Below the pieces are notes generated by a model, which was given only the letters and a program-made list of their open reading frames with translations, was not told the DNA's origin and did not search any database. A program made the translations under genes and the position numbers. From the NCBI GenBank assembly GCA_964513415.1, contig CAZEMX010000012.1:1-35923 (forward strand): 35,923 bases of DNA. The letters are read 5' to 3'. Source of the stretch: Methanomethylicus sp964513415. GTDB taxonomy: Archaea > Thermoproteota > Methanomethylicia > Methanomethylicales > Methanomethylicaceae. Each line of letters opens with the position of its first letter. The first letter of the stretch is position 1. Below are positions 18,301-26,261 of the stretch, in pieces.

Positions 18301-21300
18301 TTTCCTCAACGTAAATACCTACAGTTGCAAAGAAGTTTCTAATTGTTTCATAACCAATATTACCAGATTTAGATATAAGATTTGCTATGTTGATAAATTC
18401 TTGAGCTCTTTCTTTATTAAGAGAGTACTCACCATTTCCAAGATTTTCTACTATATCAGAATTCTTAAATTGTTCAAGTATAGTATTCTTAGTAAAAATA
18501 AAAGGATGTCTGCTGTTAGCATCTAAAACTTGTAATACATAGTTCCCTTTATTCTCTTTAGAATAAATAAAGTACATCCTATTCTTAGTTTGATTAAGTC
18601 TAAAAAGAACTTCATGTTGAAGTTGAGGATCAATATTTTCAAGTATATCTTGTATATAAGATAAGAATTCAAATTCTTCTGGATTTAATTTTATTCTCTC
18701 TCTTATTCTTTCTTTAAGTACAGTAAAATCATTTGGAACATCAGACAATAAATCCTGTAAAGCAGAAAATACATCATCAAGTTCCATATATTCAGTAATA
18801 CCTTCAATATATTCACCTCTTCTATTCTTATCATTTACAGGTATTCCAGAGAAAACTCTTTTTATCTTAGAGCTTAGACTTGTTTTTACATCATATTCTT
18901 GTGCAATTTTAGAATGATCTTTTTCAAGAACTGATTCTGTATCTAAATCTACATCATCCATTTCTTCAAGAGTTTCCATATTAAAATGGTTTAATAAGGC
19001 TTCTCTTACAGTGAGAGATTTATCTCTATATTCTCCAAGACCTAAAATTTCATCCTTATTCTCAAGAATACCATTATATAAATCAGGATTGGTTTCTTTT
19101 AAATCTGAAAGATGAGTTTCAATAGCTCTTCTTGTTTCTATTGCAATATTCTTCCTTGAAGTTTTATCTTCTTTAAAGGATTGAAGTACTTTATTAAAAA
19201 GATGATTTACAATAGTATATTTTCTTTCAGGAGTAAGTTCAAACTTTGGGGAATCTTGTATAATTTCTTCTGAAGTGGCAACAAGATTTTCCTCCTTTTT
19301 TTCTTCAGCTTCTTCTTGTTGTCTTTGTTCAAGTTCTTTTCTTTTGAATTCTAATTTTTCAGTAGTAACCTCTTCATCAAAAACAAGATGTATCCTAGGT
19401 TGAGCATTAGCTATTTTTATAGTAGCATTTGGATCTTCTTTTCTTAAATCTCTTATTTCTATATAATCATTTTGAGTGTAGATAGTTTCCTTTAGCATCT
19501 GAACGTAGGAGGATTCCTGACTTTCTGGATTAGGTTTATATACTTTAGGATTTCCCTGTTCATCAAAGACTACAATATTAGCAATATCCCCACTAATATT
19601 ATCTTTTTCAAAAGATGTTTTAAGATTGCCTTGTTCAGTCTCTTTAGGATAAAATCTTAGAAGATTATCTCTTAGAATTTTATACCTTGCATCTTTATCC
19701 TCAAGTTTAAAATAAGTGTTTATCTTTTCTTCAGAGAAACCTGCAACAGTCATAATATCTTTAAGCTGTTTTTCAAGCTTTTGCATTTCAGAAATATTAT
19801 TTCTTGCTCTTGCAGTCTGATAATCCTGATTAAGCTGTCTTATTTTACCTCTGGCATCATAAAGATATTTTAAAGTTTCCTGAGCATTAGTATATCCTGT
19901 ATCTACAAGTTGTACAAGATACATAGGTTTTCCATCTTCGTGCATGGAAAAAGGAATAAGAGATACAGCATATCCTACATAATCTCCACTAAGTACAGAA
20001 GGATTATAAATATATTTCTGTGGTATATACCTTTCTTTCCCATTTTTTGAATCATAAGCTACTGAGATACTTTTATTGCTGTCAACTAAAATAATTCCAA
20101 GTCTTAAATCATTATTAGCTTCCCTAATTTTTCTCTTAGGTTCTTTAGGATCTATCTTAAGTGAGAAGCCATCTGTTACCTCTCTGATCTTCATTCTAAC
20201 CAGAGTACTCCGACCATCATACCAATCTTCTTTATTTGTATTCTCCCATATAGTTCTTCTAACTTCAAATGTTTGTTCTCTCCCCTCATCAATTACAGCT
20301 TGCTGTCTTGATTTTGCTGTAAGACTTGCTATCTCTCTCTCTTCTTCATTAGGAGAATTCAGAGCCGCCTTAAGATCTTCAGAGTTTCTAAAATCAGCAA
20401 CATTAACTTCATTCCACCAAACAGGCTCATGAATAGCAGAACCTATCTGTACTCTTTCACCATTAATCTCAACATAAGAGAATATAGGGACTTTTTCTAA
20501 AAATCTATCAGAACCAATAAATTCTTTACCTGGATTTTCTTTTTCAAATTTTTCTTTTTCTCTATTATACCATATTGAAAAAGATTCAGTACCCTTCTCT
20601 AAAGGACCATCTTTACCTTTTCTTGTCCAAGTAGAAACTATAAAACCTTTAGAATCATCAAGTAATTCTTGTAATGGTGGGATATATACCTGTATAGGAA
20701 CACCTGCTTTTGCCAGAAATGGGTTCATCATAAAAGCTCTTTTAGTAGCTTCTAATCCAGCTGCTCCACTTAATACTTCTTTAATTTCTGCTTCTTTATC
20801 CCTTATGAAAAGCACTTCAGTAGAACCACTCTTTGTTTTATTATAGACTACATTATAAGGATTTCCAGGAAAAGGAACTTTTATTGCAGGAACTGCAATC
20901 TTAGGACCAATATAATATATATTTCTTCCATTTTTATCAACTTTGACTGGCTGTGCTTTTTCTATTTGCTTTTCAACAATTGTGGTATCTATCTTCTTTT
21001 CTATTTCAACCTGTTCACTAGGTGTTGGTTTTGTTTCAGGAACTAAATTTATATTATCCTGTATTAATTGTAGAGCATTAAAAGGTTCAAAAATATCTCT
21101 ATATACTTCCTCAACCTCTTCTCTGTTATCTGAATATCTCTGATCTTTAGCTTCATAATAACCATCAGCAATATAGTAATATAAAGCTTCTACATCTCCT
21201 ACTTCTACACCAGGAGTATTTATAAAAGCTGTAATATAATCTTTTAAAGTAGCATCCTTATTTCTTTTTAAGAAATTAGTTGCACCTTTCTTCATGTTAC

Positions 21301-23869
21301 CTCTAACAATAGAATTTCTGTCATTAAACTCTCTTGGAGCTTCAAAAAAGATATTCTCTTCTTGTTCTTGAAATAGAACAAAACTATCTTCAGGAATATC
21401 CTTGCTATTTTCTATAAGAGATCTGGCATCTTCTACAATTCCTACAGAAGTATTATCTCTGATCTTATCAATTTTATCAATATTTATTTGAACCTCTTTC
21501 TGTGTTTTATCATCTGTAACTACTTCTGTATTGAGTTTACCTTCAGGAGTAATAATAGGTTTTGTTTTAGTTTTAATAACTTCATTATTTTTTCTTAATT
21601 TTTCAGCAGCCTGTGCTTTCTCTACAGATTGTAGTTTAGATATTCTATTATCTATTCCTTTATTAATCTTTTCTATTTCTTTCTTAGAGAAGTTTTTATT
21701 TATCTCTTCGTTTTTCTGAAGGGTTTCCTTTATATTATTAAGTTGTACAGTATCATTAATTTGGTCATAATCAAGTATACTCTGTCTTACTTGATTTTTC
21801 TTATATTCATTAATACCTTGATTAGTAGTAAGTTGTTTAATATCTTTATTAATCTCAAAATTAGCTTCTCTTATCTTTAATATATCAGATTGAACACCTA
21901 TCAATTGTTTATTTCCATATTCCTCCTCATCAAATATAAAGGAAGGATTATCCCTTTCTAAAGTTTCTATTCTTTCTTTGGCTTCAGTTACTTCTTTTTG
22001 TATTTCAGGATTACTAAATTTAGTTGTGGTAGAATTATAAGCAGTTACGAAACTCTGTAACTTTTTGTATTCAAGAATATCCTCATTGTTAGTTGCATTT
22101 CTTTCTATATTAAAAAGACTATCAAGACTTTCTTTACGTTTTTCAAGAGTTCTATTATTCTCATTTTGCATCATTTGAAGTCTTGTAGTTCTCTCAGCTA
22201 AATCATAATTCTCTACTCCAGTTAAATCCATCTGAAGTTGAAGATTCTTGATGTGATTTTCCTTCTGAAGTTCAGCATCAGAAATCATTCTATCTATATT
22301 ATCTCTTAGATAAGCAAAAGTGTTTTCTCCATTTTCATCTTTCTCATTTCTAAGTTCCAGAAGTTCTAAACCTCTAATATCCCCCTCTTTTATAATTCTT
22401 GATATTTCTTTAAGTTGATCAACTTGAGCATTATAAGCAGTCATTTTCTCATCATTCTTTATATAGTCAAGTTGAAGAGCTGCTTCAATACTATCAAAGC
22501 TCATTTGTTTCTTTATGGCTTCAGCAGCTTTTGTATCTCCACTTTTTACAGCTGCATCTAATTTCTTTAAATTCTCTTTTGTTCTTTCAGCAGTAGTGTC
22601 TATAAAAGTCTCTATAAACCTTTCATCTGCTTTTCTATCTTTTCCATCTATAATACCTCTTCTTACTGAACCAAGAGCTTTAAACATACCTCCACCTATC
22701 ATACCTCCAATAACAGAGTCTCTAAGTTCTTTAGTAAATATATAGTCAGATAAGGGAGTACCTTTTGTAAGGTTCCTCTCCTTATCAGCTTGATATTGAG
22801 AAATTCCTTGTACAGCAGTCTGAAAACCTTCTTCTACACCTTCAGATAAGATATTACCAGCCCAATCTGTTGCTTTTTTAACTCCCTTAGAAGCTGTTTT
22901 TGGTGCTAACTTAGTGAATACACTTTCTGTGAAATCACTTACTCCAGTACCTACAGCTTTTCTTGAATATGGATTATATCTACTTCCTATACTTCCCCAT
23001 TGTAAAGCATTAAGAAACATAACTGGTCCTATCTCATATTTAAAACTTCTTGAAGCTGCTTCAGATGCAACTCTTCTTGCTTCTTCATCAGAATAACCTT
23101 TTTGTAAATAATTCTGATAGACATTGTTGAGATTTTCAAGACCATTTATATAAGCTTCTTTAACCCCTTGATACATACCAAAAGTATAATTACCAGCTCT
23201 ATTTACCTTATTAGCTGTATTTAAAGCTTTTACTCTATTTAAAAGTTTAGCTACCTTAGTAGCTGTTGCACCAGCACCTACAACATTACCAAAACCACCT
23301 GTAGTAAGAGCTAATACTCCTTGTCCAACAAAACCTTCTCCTATAATTCCAGCAGTAGTTCCAAGTTGAGAAAATTGATTTGCCCAATATGCAGAAGTCC
23401 ACATGCTCTCATTTCCATTATAGATAGGTATATTTTCATTAGACCACTCTCTGATACTATTTGCAGTTCTACTAAGACTATTTGTAAAATCTTTCTCTGT
23501 ATTTCCAAGAAACATATCAGCTATTTTATTTGGAGATACAGTAGCACCAAGAGAATCTAAGAATCCAGCAGCTGTATTAGCTCCAAAACCTTTAACAGCA
23601 TTCCTCCAAGATTCTCCTGTACCTTGAAGTATATCTGCTTGTTTTTCCATCTCAGATTGTGGAATAAATGGACTTATAATATTAGAGTATTTGGCATACC
23701 TTTTAGACATATTTCCTGTCTTTACAGGCATACCAAGAGTTTCTAATGTAGCTTCATCTGTTTGCTGTATAAAATCTTGAACATCTTTACTACGTTCTAA
23801 AGCTTTATAATTATCTTCTGAACTTTTTAAACTCTGTAGATAATTTTTTAATCCATCTTTTTCTATCAT
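9371..23869 (-). CDS. Giant virion RNA polymerase-containing multidomain protein (4832 aa)
   Basis: A single uninterrupted frame encoding a protein of roughly 550 kDa. Residues 1-400 carry glycine/alanine-rich hydrophobic stretches (about 170-207) and ILSEGVEEGFQ; about 410-760 are charged helices. A region near 2480-2620 (VKTSSFPLIPEMTK; GTQMEKILL) leads into the polymerase core. Asp2927, 2929 and 2931 form the DYDID metal-binding loop, after IVGFLPHHMGDLMIVP; GKLGIGVHSNW lies near 3157. This matches the crAss-like virion polymerase known from gp66 of Cellulophaga phage phi14:2, which transcribes early genes after injection. Beyond the core are a metallopeptidase-like segment with EEVFH at 4014-4018, a DUF4326-like segment (about 4258-4345) and two Rossmann-like segments (about 4379-4460, 4573-4760). 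ATGA overlap with the upstream gene. At more than twice the length of gp66, it may be cut or may act as one chain. Confidence 0.9.
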   Translation of the reverse strand: MIEKDGLKNYLQSLKSSEDNYKALERSKDVQDFIQQTDEATLETLGMPVKTGNMSKRYAKYSNIISPFIPQSEMEKQADILQGTGESWRNAVKGFGANTAAGFLDSLGATVSPNKIADMFLGNTEKDFTNSLSRTANSIREWSNENIPIYNGNESMWTSAYWANQFSQLGTTAGIIGEGFVGQGVLALTTGGFGNVVGAGATATKVAKLLNRVKALNTANKVNRAGNYTFGMYQGVKEAYINGLENLNNVYQNYLQKGYSDEEARRVASEAASRSFKYEIGPVMFLNALQWGSIGSRYNPYSRKAVGTGVSDFTESVFTKLAPKTASKGVKKATDWAGNILSEGVEEGFQTAVQGISQYQADKERNLTKGTPLSDYIFTKELRDSVIGGMIGGGMFKALGSVRRGIIDGKDRKADERFIETFIDTTAERTKENLKKLDAAVKSGDTKAAEAIKKQMSFDSIEAALQLDYIKNDEKMTAYNAQVDQLKEISRIIKEGDIRGLELLELRNEKDENGENTFAYLRDNIDRMISDAELQKENHIKNLQLQMDLTGVENYDLAERTTRLQMMQNENNRTLEKRKESLDSLFNIERNATNNEDILEYKKLQSFVTAYNSTTTKFSNPEIQKEVTEAKERIETLERDNPSFIFDEEEYGNKQLIGVQSDILKIREANFEINKDIKQLTTNQGINEYKKNQVRQSILDYDQINDTVQLNNIKETLQKNEEINKNFSKKEIEKINKGIDNRISKLQSVEKAQAAEKLRKNNEVIKTKTKPIITPEGKLNTEVVTDDKTQKEVQINIDKIDKIRDNTSVGIVEDARSLIENSKDIPEDSFVLFQEQEENIFFEAPREFNDRNSIVRGNMKKGATNFLKRNKDATLKDYITAFINTPGVEVGDVEALYYYIADGYYEAKDQRYSDNREEVEEVYRDIFEPFNALQLIQDNINLVPETKPTPSEQVEIEKKIDTTIVEKQIEKAQPVKVDKNGRNIYYIGPKIAVPAIKVPFPGNPYNVVYNKTKSGSTEVLFIRDKEAEIKEVLSGAAGLEATKRAFMMNPFLAKAGVPIQVYIPPLQELLDDSKGFIVSTWTRKGKDGPLEKGTESFSIWYNREKEKFEKENPGKEFIGSDRFLEKVPIFSYVEINGERVQIGSAIHEPVWWNEVNVADFRNSEDLKAALNSPNEEEREIASLTAKSRQQAVIDEGREQTFEVRRTIWENTNKEDWYDGRSTLVRMKIREVTDGFSLKIDPKEPKRKIREANNDLRLGIILVDSNKSISVAYDSKNGKERYIPQKYIYNPSVLSGDYVGYAVSLIPFSMHEDGKPMYLVQLVDTGYTNAQETLKYLYDARGKIRQLNQDYQTARARNNISEMQKLEKQLKDIMTVAGFSEEKINTYFKLEDKDARYKILRDNLLRFYPKETEQGNLKTSFEKDNISGDIANIVVFDEQGNPKVYKPNPESQESSYVQMLKETIYTQNDYIEIRDLRKEDPNATIKIANAQPRIHLVFDEEVTTEKLEFKRKELEQRQQEEAEEKKEENLVATSEEIIQDSPKFELTPERKYTIVNHLFNKVLQSFKEDKTSRKNIAIETRRAIETHLSDLKETNPDLYNGILENKDEILGLGEYRDKSLTVREALLNHFNMETLEEMDDVDLDTESVLEKDHSKIAQEYDVKTSLSSKIKRVFSGIPVNDKNRRGEYIEGITEYMELDDVFSALQDLLSDVPNDFTVLKERIRERIKLNPEEFEFLSYIQDILENIDPQLQHEVLFRLNQTKNRMYFIYSKENKGNYVLQVLDANSRHPFIFTKNTILEQFKNSDIVENLGNGEYSLNKERAQEFINIANLISKSGNIGYETIRNFFATVGIYVEESTLEAKDKNDPGAFRNIVKNLTEQLKKNVIALKDYTKPLNFDEKVENVVLRENNNYLNNFIGEIIKFTFNVDQSMYVGGKIINSFSQPNFFTEQLRKISSLKGSDLSQNNKHLINKLLNNGYTKNNLLVKLITQVDEEFEELLKESKEILEELSVGYTSLEVLKRKGFRSKDQQITELSPSDYDTALIGYFGNMDKKLSATEKGIPLRMSYMTSPTLSDSSQMFLMKTVVLDLNRSHFKISNSNIDSYNNTVAEILYEQLVLPELTRMIEVKGTERDTVENQLFYGVPALNSITTADGKNILYYIRENDFDTEEMLSKIKENFGEAINSIIRNVVKNEVEEKLKIDSDGNFSGNWVKNGFIYKEKDKVKVEVLDTKYLNSKNPDGTPLSKVETAAWEYAINYLVTQAQMQALFAGDPANYSKAKSSFFENKDVAVPKTENNTAEEKLKVYIGIAEETSINLSKRLKALISPGNRIAYSASKQYIQLMLQDSSSISDAYKEYLKVWYGNIPSDDMSMVDRAIELSEKKRDFEGKLNPTEVEKKEYLADLIELSDIKKDLSKKYPEVSGYLENVATDAQEYTTWKEHLEVAYNMGKISEEEYNNLNRKLTEQSKGNIEGNRLSSEEKFIFQPMKPLHSGMYFRGMNNGKTYQEFVYVKTSSFPLIPEMTKDLKIDNLRKNMERLEETKGLTVRAAYESGIKVGKTKTLANTNQLLDNDNVIISDSFSILDRENFSIQQEKPFKTDKHLANNERDEIGRGTQMEKILLSNGINKISRKIFPNIFGKELLSRLNITPENDKISGEDLYKIYTDLSITEQNLKKDFFLKSLDVNENDYQIGSVSSMEKLQAALNKRLTNRQDKEILELKYFVKDEEGNGKYYTKDEIEAFNLKPVSAEFTFPIWLSPNSRKFESVLNSMITNEFIKLKFPGNSSPVASAEGFVSVKTIEELSQEDVNGIVFTDSYNGKGLLPERVEYGIVKPAQVLVASKFRVKRKVNGEYIEEIIDFNTPEYINPETKRIDNSKLPPEVRRLFSFRIPSSAHQSGSLIEIVGFLPHHMGDLMIVPKEHTTKIGEDYDIDVRYSYSGNYVVNEDGSIRFLSEKDVPVYPKEELDRIYNEYRDYKVSLIEYIKKNRPNSPNKENEIRSEIATTQFLINILEAKGIDENSEEIEALNLELNTLIGSLNENKEEITPERRKEIQGEIKNLHDKFLEEKKYKIEEYLNARKFFGTKLASIENELINLYKSVYSSTDSEIQRLIITTINTDMAQETAKMIDTKIKSSQKKDNFTIYGYEHQKSTLRLGASGKLGIGVHSNWVVWNGLVQQSEKEIALIDDGELFSMRIGNFVSDGKLGNIYALRPNLENVSEDYKKRYESFKPRRISDINMENQNSATDNQKLQIMGRRNENKYTINVFALMNNLGFDKDIVVVNGEEREILIPSLFISQPIIRRYVELKEQYSSTFADFTRDIESVITEQLRVEFANNVEFPVNPLTKELIPFLDEKTMSKVSKELTGQLLYDSLVTPYSQITQWVVYQKFVELQGHSNNVNKVIQLMNIDKGLGVSYFNIISKKNSLIDEMNPTNLNISNIESLFGETPPEPIYDNEESAEKIKELLTQNYIKIGKDENTGEIFLMKPNSPNSAKLLNSISIGYYLWGNIFPFENKYLKGQIDEIIGDRPEIESTMELRYNILSAMREYMYSSNMFNLYDGITDINQERRRLLMDEGDNESLASYLMRLKKLSATDDSLKTLFNKHFFRNLEFSINKKEPSIIKYNVNSNNSFNKNLPHSELLLMSDSLIKLPAYNGDENYTYEKLVKDLTKYAMLTNTENGAIGFRNYIPMAVFQKYNFDSQLHYLADLNTDSGKYFNMIYNGTLSTITSFLGNNVIIEDESGTYIEVPEKFLSSKEILEELIDNVNSSFGSEKKAVELDSKRGRVIINRPLSEVNKRRFIRQFYQHNPEQATKLSYKDLGINNRNLINSVSEFEYTFKEEIPNYVSIKGINGEVFLYELVETDINKSSKYRRINKLGGFGVNEYNTNSDVNISMFDSNNPKISELKPVGKKKGTIGRNAIFNLPTTPEAAITINEVMTIFENAELDINNKEVITLSGLLADIQKFIDPNTKVYKGQLESGSPGAYNSKTNTIILDTTQFSKDRRVNDLYRVFSEEVFHSITAREVDKYIVGNNTTLEVGIDSVEVKVDYLTENTPAHITKLVRLYKTAAEALIKEESQEKNISWSQAYENIIKRYKENPTNTDAYRISNLHEFMAGIFTDDTFRSKMSKIQFKDTNTSILQQFADFVRRTLQFISERIEGNISEQTLSTVYDFISSIHNNVASSKVKTTKTFDEMRKTDNKAKALVSDLKKPLTSSLYSKLYKSDRIKSLSPTNIVSILNKNNREVIAPEGIITATIINSERHFGNPFTPNQSTKDKNPEMVKVKDTQEATEKYMNWVLNGGLPQFENRRQWMLEQFKSGNLKGKPILVNQGSEDISYNNAIDYFINEHQWKQTQKPVEKIQTQTKSNIVNSGNYSSNDVIFVSIGGKRGNEVIRKQQQDKTIKEAIKALEAGATLITDNASYVESNSYNEGEKRLADNLKVKGYNYSEITVDGNLLGVWNKGINQITSKQKQEAQQLYSQYLEQNPNGGIQGFKEFVQGKQFQKLTEEEKSKTIEQAIKTGVSELFESNLELANAVYEALGFGQEVDLSEKNIFTVEPIQSVDKKAKSKAKIATQYIGFAEGISGSSTALYAKQISEQSNNSTIEFQEEQSPGYIERTRKNASADATIDFGLNQTGESWTKKAVDNNKKKYIGINTNNLTISSEMVNNIVEDLNSVNAKTLNIAGMGIYNMKNITQEQVDEFVYNLLKQVVESPNLKNKIQSIRTGGQTGFDEAGAKAGIRLGIPTLVLAPKGWKFRNIEGKDISNEKLFKERFNNENQNVKEQGNEIKSTEKNEDPNRNITGKSKFNFAPKVDFSNFTELKDDIFSNCRN

Positions 23870-26259
23870 CTTCTACTATTTTTTATATTGCTAAAAACTC
23901 TATCGGCTGCTGTTTCAAACTCTTTTTCTGAGTATTCAAGAGATTTCTCTATAGCCCATTCCATTTCTGGAAGTAGTCTTTGAAAGTAACTCTCTAGTGT
24001 TTCTCCTTCCTCTCTCTTTATAATATAAGAAGGTTCTGTCTCTCCAGATACATAAAGTCTATAAGAACTGTCATTAAGATAATGTCTTATTTGTAAAGCA
24101 GAAGCTCCTGCAAGAGGATATTCAGTTTGATAATATGGATTATTATCTTTATCTATAAGAGCTGTGCCTTCTTCTGTATTTAAACTTGAGATAGTACTTG
24201 TTACAGCTTGTGCTATACTGTTTCTTCCTCTTATTTTCATTTTGTCTTCTTCTTCTTTATTAAGGTACATTCCAGTTTTACTGTAAAGACTATAATTTTT
24301 ATTGTTAGCATCCTCTACTGTACCATTATTTACAAGAAGATATTGTCTATCATTATATTTTATAATTGTACCCTGATTATATATAGTTTTAGGAGCTACT
24401 GCTTCAATATCCCCATTTTCAGCTAAAACTTTTGGATTGACATCCTTAGGTACTTTTCCATTATCTATCATATCTAATGGTATAACAGAGTAAGCACTGG
24501 AATTAGATATAAATTCATTTTTCAAGATATACTTACCTGCATCTGTTAATCTATAACCCGTTAATTTAGGTTGTTCAGTATTCATCTTCTGAATCTTAGC
24601 TTCTTTATTTTCAAAATATTCGTTCACCAGAGATAGCATACTGGAATAGGAGTCTTCTTCTTGATTAAGCTGTGTGGTTGGAAGTACTTTTGGAATAAAT
24701 TTACCAGATACTCTTGTACTGATTGGCTCAGCTACAGTTTTATCTCTTTTTGGTTCATAGCCATGATTTTTTAACCATTTAGAAGCTAATTCATTAATAC
24801 TTCTTTTACTCCCATCTGTATTATTACTTACATAATTTATCAGGTCTATCTGTTCTGGTTTAGAGATATTCATATCCTTTATGACAGATTCCGAGATACC
24901 TTTGTCATAAGCTCTTAAGGATTGACTCTGTAAAGTAGGTTTTTCTTTATTACTATTAAGCAGTTTTTTATGAATTTCTTCTACGGACAAATTAGGAAAA
25001 AAAGCAGCTGTAAAAGGTTCTAAGTCAGTTATATCAGAAGATTGGTTTAAGTTTAAAGACTCTTTTTCCAATCTGTTTATTGTAGCTAAAGCCAGTTTTC
25101 CCTTACTTGATGTAGGTCCATAAGCAGCTACAATATCTCTTTGTTTACCTATTTCATTTCTTATCTCTTTCTGTTCTTTTGTTTTTTCAGCTTCCTTTTT
25201 TAAATCTAGACCTTTTTCTTTAAAAGCCATTTCAACATAAAATTTTTCTTTTTGCCAAGCTCTATTCATAGCTGCATTATAAGTAGTATCTGCCTTTACA
25301 GTTGTCTGACTAAAACTTCTTTGACTTCCATAACCTTCAAAAGCTTGAGCCCAAGTATGTTTTGGATTAAGTACTACTGAATATGTGTCTTCTGATAAAC
25401 CTTTCTCAGCTCTCTCTTTAGGAGTCATTGAGTTATATCTTTCAATTTCTTTCTGATATTCTTCACTGGATAAAGTTTCTCCTGTTTTTGTATTTACAGG
25501 TATCATAATACTTAAGGGATTACCCTCTTCATCCACAAATCCAGGAACTCCAAAGGCTACAGCTTGCTGTAAATAAGCTCTTGCTTTTGGGTCTGTTAAA
25601 ACTCTATCCATGTAAGCTTGAATTACTTTATCTTTTGTAAGAAATTTATCTTGAGTTATGTAGCCATTTGCAATCTGAGTTTGAATATCGGCCTCAAAAT
25701 TCTTTAGTCCCTCCATAATATCTTTAGAATGAATATCAAAGTCCACAAGATCAACTCCTTGCCAAACAGCATCTTGAGATCTATTAGGATTTTTCTGCCA
25801 TTCTCTCATAAGTGCATTCTGAGCAGCATTATATAAAATAGGATCTTTCTCTTTTATATCTTTATTGTCCTCAAGCCATTTTGTATAATTATTATAGGAT
25901 TGAGTAATCTTTGCTATTTCCCCAGACTTTATATCCCTACTAAGCTCAGAGCTTAAATTAGACAATTCAGGCAAGGTCTTTCTCCAGGCTTGTGGATTAT
26001 TCTGTAAACCTATTTGAAGATTTGTAGCAAGAGAAGAAGCAGCATCCCCATATTTTTTCTGGAGTTCTTCTACTTTTGCTTTTTCAACAGGATCTGGAAT
26101 ATAGTTAATATCGATACTTTGCAGTAGAGAAGCAGCACCAAGAGTATTCTGAATACCTTCTTCATTTGCCTTCATTACTTCTTGTGCAAGTTCCCAGGGA
26201 GGTTGGTATATAAAGTCTTCAACAAATTCTGGTACAGATGTTTTATAGAATCTTGCCAT
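23866..26259 (-). CDS. Virion cargo protein candidate (797 aa)
   Basis: A 797-aa soluble protein with no membrane segment or enzyme motif. The first 60 residues (MARFYKTSVPEFVEDFIYQPPWEL, then a helix) resemble the start of a conserved crAss-like protein encoded beside the polymerase. The middle (about 330-420) is strongly helical and rich in K and E, and the end is acidic. It lies between the 543-aa protein and the giant polymerase protein, 2 bp from the former and with an ATGA overlap to the latter. The three are therefore probably made together and packed in the head. By context it is an internal, ejected protein; it could instead be a scaffold or partner that loads the polymerase. Biochemical function is unknown. 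Confidence 0.65.
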   Translation of the reverse strand: MARFYKTSVPEFVEDFIYQPPWELAQEVMKANEEGIQNTLGAASLLQSIDINYIPDPVEKAKVEELQKKYGDAASSLATNLQIGLQNNPQAWRKTLPELSNLSSELSRDIKSGEIAKITQSYNNYTKWLEDNKDIKEKDPILYNAAQNALMREWQKNPNRSQDAVWQGVDLVDFDIHSKDIMEGLKNFEADIQTQIANGYITQDKFLTKDKVIQAYMDRVLTDPKARAYLQQAVAFGVPGFVDEEGNPLSIMIPVNTKTGETLSSEEYQKEIERYNSMTPKERAEKGLSEDTYSVVLNPKHTWAQAFEGYGSQRSFSQTTVKADTTYNAAMNRAWQKEKFYVEMAFKEKGLDLKKEAEKTKEQKEIRNEIGKQRDIVAAYGPTSSKGKLALATINRLEKESLNLNQSSDITDLEPFTAAFFPNLSVEEIHKKLLNSNKEKPTLQSQSLRAYDKGISESVIKDMNISKPEQIDLINYVSNNTDGSKRSINELASKWLKNHGYEPKRDKTVAEPISTRVSGKFIPKVLPTTQLNQEEDSYSSMLSLVNEYFENKEAKIQKMNTEQPKLTGYRLTDAGKYILKNEFISNSSAYSVIPLDMIDNGKVPKDVNPKVLAENGDIEAVAPKTIYNQGTIIKYNDRQYLLVNNGTVEDANNKNYSLYSKTGMYLNKEEEDKMKIRGRNSIAQAVTSTISSLNTEEGTALIDKDNNPYYQTEYPLAGASALQIRHYLNDSSYRLYVSGETEPSYIIKREEGETLESYFQRLLPEMEWAIEKSLEYSEKEFETAADRVFSNIKNSRR

Positions 26260-26261
26260 AG

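Noticed and set aside
10319..24426. Many 60-118-aa plus-strand open frames opposite the late genes
   Set aside because: All are shadows of the long minus-strand genes, rich in S, L and I as expected from antisense of K/E-rich coding; none has spacing or signals of a gene.
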